Assembly (NCBI GenBank): GCA_030614245.1
Contig: JAUWKK010000026.1
Span: forward strand, 1-14,085
Direction: 5' to 3'
DNA: 14,085 nucleotides
Origin: Planctomycetota bacterium
GTDB lineage: Bacteria; Planctomycetota; PUPC01; JABMSA01; JAUWKK01
Positions within the stretch are counted from its first letter, which is position 1; each line of letters opens with the position of its first letter. A program made the position numbers and the translations under genes. Below, piece after piece: positions 7,686-14,085 of this stretch. The notes beneath the pieces were generated by a model. The model had not been told where the DNA came from. It saw only the letters and a program-made list of their open reading frames with translations, and made no database searches.

Positions 7686-7788
7686 ATAAAGTATTGTGAG
7701 CAATTCCTGTGATATTCAAGCAAAGCCGCAGTCTCAAGACGAAGATGTACTTCCTCCCGGCGCGGCGGTCACGGATTGAGGAGTAGTC

Positions 7789-8370
7789 ATGGAGCCGAAA
7801 AGATCGTTCAATACTTCCCAGGTGGCAAGGTATTGCCATGTGTCTCCGGATACAATCCGCGACTGGGCGAACAGGCGTATCCTCCGGATGTTCAGGACAC
7901 CGGGAGGGCATCGTCGCATCACACGGGAGGACCTGATCCGGTTCCTGAGGGAACAGAATATGCCGGTCGACCGAGAGCTTCTGAAGCGCGCCAGGCGTGT
8001 GCTGGTGGTGGACGACCTGCCTGACGTGGCAGAGGCCCTCGCACGGATGGTGAAAGAAGTCGATAAGGAAATAGAGGTGGAAACCGCCAACAGCGGCTTC
8101 GACGCCGGCAGAACACTACAGACATTCGAACCTGACCTGGTGCTGCTCGACCTGAAGATGCCGAATATGGACGGTTTCGAGGTGTGCAAGCAGATCAAGA
8201 GCGACCCCAAGACCGCTCACGTTGCTGTAATCGGGGTAACAGGCGTGTTCACCGAAGAGGAATCTATCGAGATCATCCGGCTGGGAGCGGCCGCGGTGCT
8301 CCACAAACCGATCAGCCTGGAGACGCTTCGTGATACCCTCGAGTCGGTTCTCGGCTCGGCAGTCACGTAG
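7789..8370 (+). CDS. DNA-binding response regulator with N-terminal MerR/excisionase-like HTH and C-terminal receiver
   Basis: 193 residues, with the ATG behind GAGGAG (7778-7783). Residues about 7-55 form a winged-helix HTH of the MerR/excisionase (HTH_17) type: NTSQVARYCHVSPDTIRDW followed by the wing TPGGHRRI and a DLIRFL helix. Residues about 69-190 form a CheY-like receiver with every key residue: acidic pair D75-D76, phosphoacceptor D121 in LLDLKMPNMDG, T151 and K173 in HKP. It should therefore be phosphorylated normally. The order (DNA-binding first, receiver last) is the reverse of the usual response regulators. No intact kinase is in the window; the degenerate kinase-like protein ending at 6017 is a conceivable but unproved partner. 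It is transcribed alone and divergently from the beta-propeller gene. Confidence 0.9.
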   Translation: MEPKRSFNTSQVARYCHVSPDTIRDWANRRILRMFRTPGGHRRITREDLIRFLREQNMPVDRELLKRARRVLVVDDLPDVAEALARMVKEVDKEIEVETANSGFDAGRTLQTFEPDLVLLDLKMPNMDGFEVCKQIKSDPKTAHVAVIGVTGVFTEEESIEIIRLGAAAVLHKPISLETLRDTLESVLGSAVT

Positions 8371-8645
8371 GTTGTCGGTATCCTATCTTCTCACCGGATA
8401 TGCCATCAATAAGTAAAACGCCGCGGCATCTGCGGACGCGTATGTGTTTAGCGTGTTTAGTGCTACAACGCTATCAGATTCTTGCGCGGCCCCGCCCCAC
8501 GGGGAGATGCTGCCGCTGCACGGCTGCAGCCTGTCGCTGCTTCGGAGCTCTCGGCGTGGCTGAACACATACTGCCGGCGGGCATGCTGGACGGGCCGGCC
8601 AATTCCGCAGAGCGAGGTCGCTCCGGTGTGGGGCATATCAATTGT
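8371..8645. other. Non-coding spacer between convergent genes
   Basis: Small open frames here have no ribosome-binding sites and no family features. The stretch holds a copy of part of the 6114-6207 repeat (8527-8548: CAGCCTGT joined to CGCTGCTTCG) and small palindromes, such as GAGCGA/TCGCTC at 8610-8623 and GGCCGGCC near 8594-8601. No promoter or known RNA gene is recognised. Confidence 0.5.
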
Positions 8646-8682
8646 CAGCCGGGTCGGGAAGGATTCATCCCCGACCCGGCTG
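8646..8682. terminator. Strong hairpin, probable bidirectional terminator
   Basis: A perfect 13-bp stem (CAGCCGGGTCGGG at 8646-8658 paired with 8670-8682) with an 11-nt loop. It lies 17 nt beyond the porin stop on the minus strand. On the plus strand it is followed by a short T-rich stretch (TGTGTTTT). Its place between two convergent genes fits a shared terminator. Confidence 0.75.
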
Positions 8683-8698
8683 CTGTGTTTTCCGCACT

Positions 8699-10117
8699 CT
8701 AGAACTTGACCGTCAGGTCAAGTTGAGTTGTAATGATTGAATTATCCTCACCGTCAAGCTTATCGAGGCAGAAGATTTTGCCCGAAACCTTGGTGTTGTC
8801 AAACAACCCGTACGATATCTCACCGATGGTTCCCTTGTAGTTGGAGAAGTTGCTGTCGGCATCGCCGAAGCCTGCAACGATAGCATCCTGCTCGACGTGA
8901 GCATACTGGACCGTAGCGGCCCAATCGCCCTTCTGCTTGATCTCGCCGGCGCGAACACCGGCAGCCCACGCACTGTCATCGTCGTTGCCGCAGGTGCTCT
9001 CCGTATTTTTGATGTACTGGCCAAATACCGCGCACGGGAGCTCACTGCCTTTGAATCCCAACACGGCATCGGCGACGACCACGTCGAAGTCTTCCTCGAT
9101 GCGGTTCGCACCGCTGCTGTCCTGGCCGACGGAGTTACCGCCAGACCAGCCGCCCCAGTTAGCAAGACCCAGGGCTGTGGGGCTCTCAACATTCATGAAG
9201 TCATAGTACGACAAAGCGCCCGTAAGCGAGACGCCTTCGGTCAGGTCGGCCTTGGCACCGATCTGGTATGCCAGGGCATCGACTTCGCTGGCCCAGTGCC
9301 CGTCGGCGAGCAGCAGGGAATCGTTCTCGATAATTGTCAAGTACTCTGCCTGCGCCCATCCGCTCAACGTTTCGGTGCACTTAAGGTCATAGCGAATCTG
9401 CAAGCCCTCAGGCGTCACGTCCGTGTCCCACATGATGCCGGCACCTGCCACATCCCAGTTGTTGGGATGCTTGCCGCCGAGTATCGTCAGGCCGGGCACA
9501 GCCGACGGCTGATACTTCAAATAAGCCTGGTCGATCCAGATATTATCGGGGGTAAACCCGTTTCCCATAGTCCGGTTTCTAGACGTGGCAAACCCGTCTC
9601 CCGAGGCAAGGCGGACGCCCATCGTCAACTCCTCGGTGATCGCTTTCTCAAATCCGAACCGCAGTTGGTAGCGGAAGCGGCTGCGATCATCCGGGTCGCG
9701 GCTCCTGAACCCACTCTCAACCCACCGTCTGCGCCCATTGGGATCCACTACCAGCGCGAACGGATGAACACCTCTGCGATCGTAGATTCCCTCATAACGC
9801 AGGCGGAAGTCGCCGCCGAACTTGAGTCCGTCGGCCCACGCAGGCATTCCAGCGGCCGGACGGGCCACCAACTCCTGACGGATCAGCGCCCTGACGTGCT
9901 CATCCTTCAGAGCTTCCGTCGGCGCTGCCAGAGATTTGGCATCCTCCAACTGCGAAGTCAACCCGGCAATCTGCTCCTGCTGTTGTGCCACGGTTTTCTG
10001 CAATTGCCGGAGTTGGGCCATCACCTCCTCGTTAGAGATTTTCTGCCCATCTTCGGCAAAAGCTACTCCGCAGGCCAACACAGTCACAATTGCCACACCA
10101 ACCAAACGATTCATCAT
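8699..10117 (-). CDS. Outer-membrane porin-like beta-barrel with N-terminal coiled coil
   Basis: 472 residues. The start at 10117 (an ATG pair, MM) lies 7 nt after a perfect AGGAGG (10130-10125). Residues 1-21 are a Sec signal peptide (LVGVAIVTVLACGVAFA, then ED). Residues about 27-60 form a Gln-rich coiled coil (QLRQLQKTVAQQQEQIAGL), as in trimerising or peptidoglycan-contacting segments of porins. From about residue 95 there are alternating amphipathic strands (GLKFGGDFRLRYEG, then RFRYQLRFGFEKAI) and aromatic-rich strand ends. The chain finishes in LDLTVKF with a terminal Phe, the signal for barrel assembly by BAM. This matches the 'putative porin' (Porin_5-like) families of environmental diderms. 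The substrate cannot be told. It is transcribed alone from a promoter about 230 nt upstream. Confidence 0.8.
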   Translation of the reverse strand: MMNRLVGVAIVTVLACGVAFAEDGQKISNEEVMAQLRQLQKTVAQQQEQIAGLTSQLEDAKSLAAPTEALKDEHVRALIRQELVARPAAGMPAWADGLKFGGDFRLRYEGIYDRRGVHPFALVVDPNGRRRWVESGFRSRDPDDRSRFRYQLRFGFEKAITEELTMGVRLASGDGFATSRNRTMGNGFTPDNIWIDQAYLKYQPSAVPGLTILGGKHPNNWDVAGAGIMWDTDVTPEGLQIRYDLKCTETLSGWAQAEYLTIIENDSLLLADGHWASEVDALAYQIGAKADLTEGVSLTGALSYYDFMNVESPTALGLANWGGWSGGNSVGQDSSGANRIEEDFDVVVADAVLGFKGSELPCAVFGQYIKNTESTCGNDDDSAWAAGVRAGEIKQKGDWAATVQYAHVEQDAIVAGFGDADSNFSNYKGTIGEISYGLFDNTKVSGKIFCLDKLDGEDNSIITTQLDLTVKF

Positions 10118-10349
10118 ACCTTTTCCTCCTAAAAAACAGAACAGAAGATGCTACCCGACCAATGCGCTAACTCTAACCTTTGCCAACGCTACCAGAGCAA
10201 CAAGAACGGAAACCACGCCAGTTCGGTCTGGGCAGCCCATCATTGCGCACTTTATTCACGGACATTATTGTTTTATCGTCAATCCGAAGTGCAAACTTTA
10301 GAAGAATATACCTGCCAACGAACGAAATATCTCTGAAATTAACGCGCAT

Positions 10350-10378
10350 ATTAAATGAAATCGTGACAGCGGAGTCAA
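10350..10378 (-). promoter_or_regulatory. Strong sigma-70-like promoter of the porin gene
   Basis: On the minus strand TTGACT (10378-10373), an exact 17-nt spacer, and TTTAAT (10355-10350); each box is one base from consensus. Transcription starting near 10343 would give an unusually long leader of about 225 nt before the ATG at 10117. The leader is AT-rich compared with its surroundings. Confidence 0.65.
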
Positions 10379-10897
10379 GCAAAATCTGCAAATTCTAACG
10401 GGCCCTGATAAGATTCGCCTGAAGAAGAACGTTCCATAGTGTATCCGCCGCAGTTTGATACCATATCTTGATACTATTCATATCTTGTAATGGATTGTAA
10501 TGGACACCGGAGGCTTCCGCTCGAAAGGAATTCACCCTGCTCATCAAGAAATCAGGAGCACCATGCACGGGGCCCATCTCGGCCGACAGTGTTTCGGGTG
10601 TTTCTCCGGCAGATTCGGGAGGTACTTCATCAGGAGCCTCCGGGCTTCCTGCCGTCTCTCCGGGTATGATGGGGCATTACCTCCCGCAGCAGGCTGAGAG
10701 ATGCAGCTAATGTAAATGTTTGTAGCTGTGTCGCTGCGGTGATTGTGGCGGTCGATCAGACCCCTAGTGCCCTATCTGTATGCAGAACCGTGCTTTATCG
10801 CTATGCCATAATGGCAGTTCAGTGAATCGACGGCGGGGCGGGGCGGTTCTGTCGTCGGCCCGTCGCGGGCGATTTACTGCTCCAGCGGCTGTTACCG
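10379..10897. other. Long non-coding region with small repeats and inverted repeats
   Basis: No convincing gene. It holds two pairs of short direct repeats: CATATCTTG at 10462-10470 and 10479-10487, and TTGTAATGGA in tandem at 10485-10504. A 9-bp inverted repeat CGGGAGGTA/TACCTCCCG (10616-10624 and 10678-10686) encloses an inner hairpin AGCC-TCCG-GGCT (10635-10646). A near-perfect operator-like palindrome TGCCAT-A-ATGGCA lies at 10804-10816. An open frame at 10501-10710 lacks any usable start and may be a gene relic. Confidence 0.4.
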
Positions 10898-10926
10898 TTG
10901 ATTGTGCATCCTGGATTTGATATAAT
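10898..10926 (+). promoter_or_regulatory. Strong sigma-70-like promoter of the HEAT-repeat gene
   Basis: TTGATT (10898-10903), an exact 17-nt spacer, and a perfect TATAAT (10921-10926). Transcription would begin near 10933 within a G-run, about 50 nt before the ATG at 10984. Confidence 0.75.
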
Positions 10927-10983
10927 AGGGGGGGTTGTAAGGTCTTACGGTTGAGTTCCGGGACGCTTCCAAGGGAGCCTCAA

Positions 10984-12762
10984 ATGGCTGGGGAACTGAA
11001 GAAGCTGTGCAAGCTGCTTCAGGCTGATGACGTTGATCTGCGATACGCAGCGGCGCGGGTTCTCGGTGAACTCAAGCCACGCGATGCGGTCAGCATCAGG
11101 AGCCTCGGCGAAGCGGTCTCAAGCGACAATAGCGAAGCGGGCATCTGCGCCATCAATGCGCTCGGCAATATCAAGTCAACGCAGGCACTGCAATTCCTTA
11201 TTCCGTGTCTGAATGCCGGCGAGGAACGCCGCGCCGCCGCCGCCGAAGCCATTGAAGCGTTGGGTGCAAGCGCCCTTGCCGAACTGCGCAAGGAGTTCAG
11301 CTCACTCAACTCCAACGGACGCATCTCAGCGGTCGATATAGTCATCGACCACGACAGGACGCTCGCCCCCGGCATCATCCTCGGTCTCCTCGCCGAAAAC
11401 GATTCAGTGGATGTGGCGGCCCACATCTGTGAGCGGCTCAAGAGCATTTTCGAGAGTCTCACGCAGAAGGCCCGCGAGTCGCTGCTCAGCAAGCTCCGCA
11501 AGTACCTGGCCACAAAGAAAGTAGCTGAGAACGCCATCGCCATCGTGGCGGGTTTGCGTCTGCTGAGCTTCTTGCGGCATCCAAAGGCGATGCCGATTTT
11601 CATCGAGCACCTGGGCGAGGATCGGCCCCCCGCGGCCAGGCGCCAGGCGCTCGGCGCGATCAGTGCAATGCCGCCGCCGAAGGGGCCTGATGTGGCTCTC
11701 GTCACGGCACTCATCCCTCTGATTACCGACCGCACTTATCCGGACCTGGTCGAAGCGGCGTTGAGAATTCTGTCGAAGATCAAGATTCCCGCGTCGATGA
11801 CCGACGAGATAGTGAAACTGCTCTATAACCACCAGAGCGCCGTGAGGCGGCTGGCAGTGCGCGCGCTGGGCAATTTCAACTCGAGCAAGGCGGCAAGAGC
11901 CCTCCTTGCCTGCCTGGGGCGTACAGACTGGGAACTTTCCAGTGAGACGATCACTGCGTTGAGACGCATCAAATGCACAGCCGACCTGATCCTGAAAGAG
12001 ATACATCGTACGAAGGACCGTGACCGGGCCCGCGGACTCGTCGCCATATTGCGCGGCGCCCACTTCAGAACCTCTCCAGCTTCCATTCAGGATGTTACCA
12101 GGCGTTTCTTCCAGATGCTTCACTCACAACACGAGATGAGCGAGGTTTACTACTCACTCCTGTTGAACCTCAATGGCGAGAAGCTCAGCCAAGTTATCTT
12201 AGGGCGGGCTCGCAAACTCAGGAAAGCCGGGAAGTTCTCAGAGGCCGAATACCACCTGCGTCTCCTCGCGCAGTCCAGCCCAGTCGGCAGCGGTGTCAAG
12301 TACGAACTGGGCCTGGCACGCCTGAAGCTCAGCAGCAAGAATGTCGCCAAAGAAGAGCGCCTCGCCGATCCGGCTCTTCCGCTCTTCACCGAACTGTTGC
12401 ACGACCCAAACTTCTCTCTTTTCAAGCAGCTTTCGAGCGAGACGAACACGGTCGACGCCGGCGACTGCTACTATCTGGGCTATCACTTCGCCGAGGGCTC
12501 TGCGATCGAGCGCGAGTTCGCCAAACTGATCCTCAAGCACGCAATTCGCCTGTCGCCCGATTCCGCCCAATCGGACGCAGCACGCAAGAAACTGATCGCC
12601 GAACGCCTCGCGCCGCCGCCGAGGACCGCACGCAAAGCCACGACTGTGAAGACTGCAAAGAAGGAAAAAAGCACAGCCGAGGTCAGGAAGACCAAAGCCG
12701 CAAAGAAAAGCAAGTCATCCTCGCGGAAAGCCGCGAGGAAACGCGCCCGAAAGAAGCGCTGA
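10984..12762 (+). CDS. HEAT-repeat protein with TPR-like segment and histone-H1-like basic tail
   Basis: 592 residues. The ATG at 10984 follows AAGGGAG (10971-10977); an in-frame TTG at 10951 has no comparable site. Residues about 1-390 are a run of HEAT/PBS-lyase-like helical pairs, for example VDLRYAAARVLGELKPRDAV, RRAAAAEAIEALG, AARRQALGAISAMP and SAVRRLAVRALGNFNSSKAA. Residues about 400-450 resemble TPR helices (GRARKLRKAGKFSEAEYHL, then ELGLARLKL). Residues 543-592 are a disordered tail with 22 Lys/Arg out of 50, rich in Ala, Ser and Thr, like the C-terminal tail of histone H1 or bacterial H1-like proteins. There is no signal peptide. HEAT and TPR parts usually bind proteins; the tail should bind DNA or RNA. 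The role, perhaps a nucleoid- or ribosome-linked scaffold, is inference. It is transcribed alone. Confidence 0.8.
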   Translation: MAGELKKLCKLLQADDVDLRYAAARVLGELKPRDAVSIRSLGEAVSSDNSEAGICAINALGNIKSTQALQFLIPCLNAGEERRAAAAEAIEALGASALAELRKEFSSLNSNGRISAVDIVIDHDRTLAPGIILGLLAENDSVDVAAHICERLKSIFESLTQKARESLLSKLRKYLATKKVAENAIAIVAGLRLLSFLRHPKAMPIFIEHLGEDRPPAARRQALGAISAMPPPKGPDVALVTALIPLITDRTYPDLVEAALRILSKIKIPASMTDEIVKLLYNHQSAVRRLAVRALGNFNSSKAARALLACLGRTDWELSSETITALRRIKCTADLILKEIHRTKDRDRARGLVAILRGAHFRTSPASIQDVTRRFFQMLHSQHEMSEVYYSLLLNLNGEKLSQVILGRARKLRKAGKFSEAEYHLRLLAQSSPVGSGVKYELGLARLKLSSKNVAKEERLADPALPLFTELLHDPNFSLFKQLSSETNTVDAGDCYYLGYHFAEGSAIEREFAKLILKHAIRLSPDSAQSDAARKKLIAERLAPPPRTARKATTVKTAKKEKSTAEVRKTKAAKKSKSSSRKAARKRARKKR

Positions 12763-12822
12763 CGCACCACGCCGCCTGACCGCTGCTATCTTCTCCCCAT
12801 TCGCCCCACGACCCGCTTGCAC

Positions 12823-12867
12823 GCCTGCCCGCCTGAGGAGGGCTGCTGATTAGTTGGCAGGCCTGCC
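12823..12867. repeat. Short repeat copy and 12-bp palindrome between convergent genes
   Basis: GCCTGCCCGCCT (12823-12834) followed by GAGGAGGG and CTG matches the minus strand of 6169-6146 over about 25 positions with few changes. Next to it is a perfect palindrome GGCAGGCCTGCC (12856-12867). GCCTGCC at 12823-12829 can also pair with GGCAGGC at 12856-12862. The stretch separates two convergent genes and may act in termination. Confidence 0.45.
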
Positions 12868-12874
12868 CCACATT

Positions 12875-13309
12875 TTACCACTTGAGAATCCGCACGATCG
12901 CCGCGCGCAGCAGAACGCACAGCGTCGCGGCTTCGGCCTGCGTCAGGGGTACGCCTATAGTGCGTTTCTCGTCGCCGTCGGATGCCTGGCGCGAGACCGA
13001 CAGGAAGTAATTTGCCGGCGTGCGGTCACGCTGATACTTGATGCTGAACTGCGCGACGCCCGACGGGCTCTTGTGATACAATTCAGCCCCGTCCACGCGC
13101 TTCTCGATAACCGCCAGCACCTCGCCAATATCGGAGATGCCCCACTTCATCGAGACCTTGTTCTCCCAGTCAAACTTGCGTTCGGCTATCGTGCGGGCCG
13201 CGTCCAGGAAGACCGCTTCATTCTGCACTTCCAGCCGCCAGCGCATCACGCCGCCCTTGCCCGACCGCGGTGGCTTATACACCGCAAACTCAGGGCTGAA
13301 CTCGGCCAT
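12875..13309 (-). CDS. Whirly-like single-stranded-DNA-binding protein
   Basis: 144 residues. The ATG at 13309 lies 6 nt after GGAGGAG (13322-13316); the longer ATG at 13324 would use that site as coding sequence. The order of motifs matches plant Whirly proteins: a strand with GKGGVMRWRLEV (where Whirly has its GKAAL DNA-binding strand), then AERKFDWENKVSMKWG (Whirly: GERKYDWE...), ISDIGEVLAVI (Whirly: TEVGSLI), AELYHKSPSG (Whirly: EFFHDPS), NYFLSVSRQ (Whirly: GYFISLSV), VPLTQAEAATL (Whirly: VPVTTAEFAVL), and a final ILKW (Whirly: IMGW). Whirly proteins bind single-stranded DNA as tetramers through two four-stranded sheets packed crosswise. I matched the family from memory, so the residues are seen but the homology is inferred. 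PC4-like or kinetoplastid MRP-like relatives of the same fold are the alternatives. It follows the C45 hydrolase gene by 17 nt. Confidence 0.6.
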   Translation of the reverse strand: MAEFSPEFAVYKPPRSGKGGVMRWRLEVQNEAVFLDAARTIAERKFDWENKVSMKWGISDIGEVLAVIEKRVDGAELYHKSPSGVAQFSIKYQRDRTPANYFLSVSRQASDGDEKRTIGVPLTQAEAATLCVLLRAAIVRILKW

Positions 13310-13326
13310 GTGCTTCTCCTCCATCG

Positions 13327-14085
13327 TCAGTTGCCGGGTGCCGGCCGTTTCAACCCCAGTTCGACTGCCGTCAGCTTGATATACGCCTTCTCTGCTGCCG
13401 GGGGTGCTCCGATCGCCAGGTGCAGCGAGAGTGCTTCCGGCTCGAAGATCATCGCCTGCAGGTTTGTCCTGCCTAGTGCAGTCCTCTTGAGCAGCTTCTT
13501 TATGGCGTTAACGTCGATCCCGCTCTTTGCTCGGAATTTCTTCAGGATCGGGAGCCGCCAGTCGTTGCTCTTCTGCCGCAGTTCGGGTGATTCGAAATGA
13601 TTGACAGCCGTGATAATGCCGCTCGCCTCTTCGCGTACCGCCAGCCTGCTCTGCGTCATCTCGATAACAACCGCCCGAGGTGCGGCATCGCAGACCATCA
13701 GGTTGTTCGCGGTCGACCTCGCTCCCTCGCGCAGTGCGGCAACAACGTCATCGACGGTCTTCGCACGCTCGAGCGTCTGGCGGTAGAGCATCGCATACGG
13801 CGTTGATTCCGGCTTCATTCCATGGCCGTAGCATTCCATTACGGCCGCGGCCACGCCGTCCGCGTTCATTCCCGACGGCCCCCCCACGCGGCCGGGGAAT
13901 CCCACCGAGACGCACGGCTCGCCGCCCTCAGGATGATAGAGGCAGCCGACCGAGGAAAGATGTGCCACGCCAAGCGAAGGGAAATCGAGGTTGCGGCCGA
14001 ACAGCAGCCGCCCGTTGCGGGACGACTTGCCGTAGGCCGCTGCGGTGGTGCACTGGAGCATCTTCTTGGCATCGAACATCGTATT
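13327..14085 (-). CDS. C45-family autoproteolytic Ntn hydrolase / acyltransferase-like protein (5' end outside window)
   Basis: About 250 visible residues. The frame stays open to the window edge, so the ATG at 14079 need not be the start. Relatives such as penicillin acyl-CoA:6-APA acyltransferase carry a propeptide before the catalytic cysteine and cut themselves there. Here the candidate nucleophile is the Cys in LQCTTAAAYGK, only nine residues after that ATG. It is followed by the family pattern LLFGRNLDFP, then GFPGRVGGPSGMNADG, TANNLMVCDAAP and IITAVNHF. This is a typical alpha-beta-beta-alpha Ntn-hydrolase layout acting on amide or ester bonds of acyl compounds. The substrate is unknown. 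If the true start is upstream, a propeptide is present outside the window; if not, the protein would have almost none. It forms an operon with the Whirly-like gene. Confidence 0.75.
   Translation of the reverse strand, partial: NTMFDAKKMLQCTTAAAYGKSSRNGRLLFGRNLDFPSLGVAHLSSVGCLYHPEGGEPCVSVGFPGRVGGPSGMNADGVAAAVMECYGHGMKPESTPYAMLYRQTLERAKTVDDVVAALREGARSTANNLMVCDAAPRAVVIEMTQSRLAVREEASGIITAVNHFESPELRQKSNDWRLPILKKFRAKSGIDVNAIKKLLKRTALGRTNLQAMIFEPEALSLHLAIGAPPAAEKAYIKLTAVELGLKRPAPGN

Noticed and set aside
8400..8702. Small frames in the spacer before the porin stop
   Set aside because: They have no start signals or recognisable motifs, and they cross the terminator hairpin.
8897..10132. A 411-codon plus-strand frame across the porin gene
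   Set aside because: The minus-strand porin has a signal peptide, coiled coil, terminal Phe and an AGGAGG site. The plus-strand frame has no family features.
10501..10710. Plus-strand open frame rich in Ser, Gly and Pro
   Set aside because: No ATG, GTG or TTG start is available after the upstream stop, and no ribosome-binding site is seen. It may be a relic of a gene end, but I cannot support it as a gene.
11404..12123. Minus-strand frame of about 240 codons inside the HEAT-repeat gene
   Set aside because: It is a shadow of a well-supported plus-strand gene with promoter and ribosome-binding site, and has no domain of its own.
1..14085. CRISPR array, tRNA, rRNA, transposase, phage or toxin-antitoxin genes
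   Set aside because: I scanned for evenly spaced repeats, tRNA T-loop patterns and family motifs of these classes and found none I could support.

Overview
The window is 14 kb of moderately GC-rich bacterial chromosome with tightly packed genes. They use ordinary Shine-Dalgarno starts (ATG, sometimes TTG) and sigma-70-like promoters. A lipoprotein, a signal-peptide-bearing outer-membrane porin and a secreted beta-propeller indicate a diderm (Gram-negative) host. The porin, the LamG/DUF1080-like lipoprotein and the HTH-receiver regulator would suit an uncultured planctomycete-like or similar environmental phylum, but nothing here fixes the taxonomy. I see no rRNA, tRNA, CRISPR array, phage or transposase gene.

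Layout. (a) 34-720: a lipoprotein with a concanavalin-like C-terminal part. (b) 865-6017: a likely five-gene operon behind a good promoter at 797-824. It holds a signal-peptide MEMO1-AMMECR1 fusion, a second stand-alone AMMECR1 protein made by tandem duplication, an Ogt/MGMT-type alkyltransferase, PurD, and a histidine-kinase-like protein whose ATP-binding motif has lost all three DxGxG residues. (c) 6018-6262: a hairpin-rich repeat region between convergent genes. (d) 6263-7372 (minus): a secreted TolB/PD40 beta-propeller, divergent from (e) 7789-8370 (plus): a regulator with an N-terminal MerR/excisionase-like HTH and a C-terminal receiver domain. Each of these two genes has a recognisable promoter in the shared spacer. 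(f) 8371-8698: a spacer with a 13-bp perfect hairpin, then 8699-10117 (minus): a porin with a strong promoter and a leader of about 225 nt. (g) 10118-10983: a long non-coding stretch with several small repeats and a promoter for (h) 10984-12762: a HEAT/TPR-like protein with a histone-H1-like lysine/arginine-rich tail. (i) 12875-14085 (minus): a two-gene unit of a C45-type Ntn hydrolase (cut by the window edge) followed by a small protein that resembles the plant Whirly single-stranded-DNA-binding family.

The most interesting items are the secreted and duplicated MEMO/AMMECR1 arrangement with no radical-SAM partner in view, the pseudokinase-like sensor, the bacterial Whirly-like protein, and a short GC-rich repeat whose pieces recur at all three convergent gene junctions. 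I did not find one obvious new multi-gene system. The AmmeMemo operon is the nearest thing to a functionally uncharacterised one.
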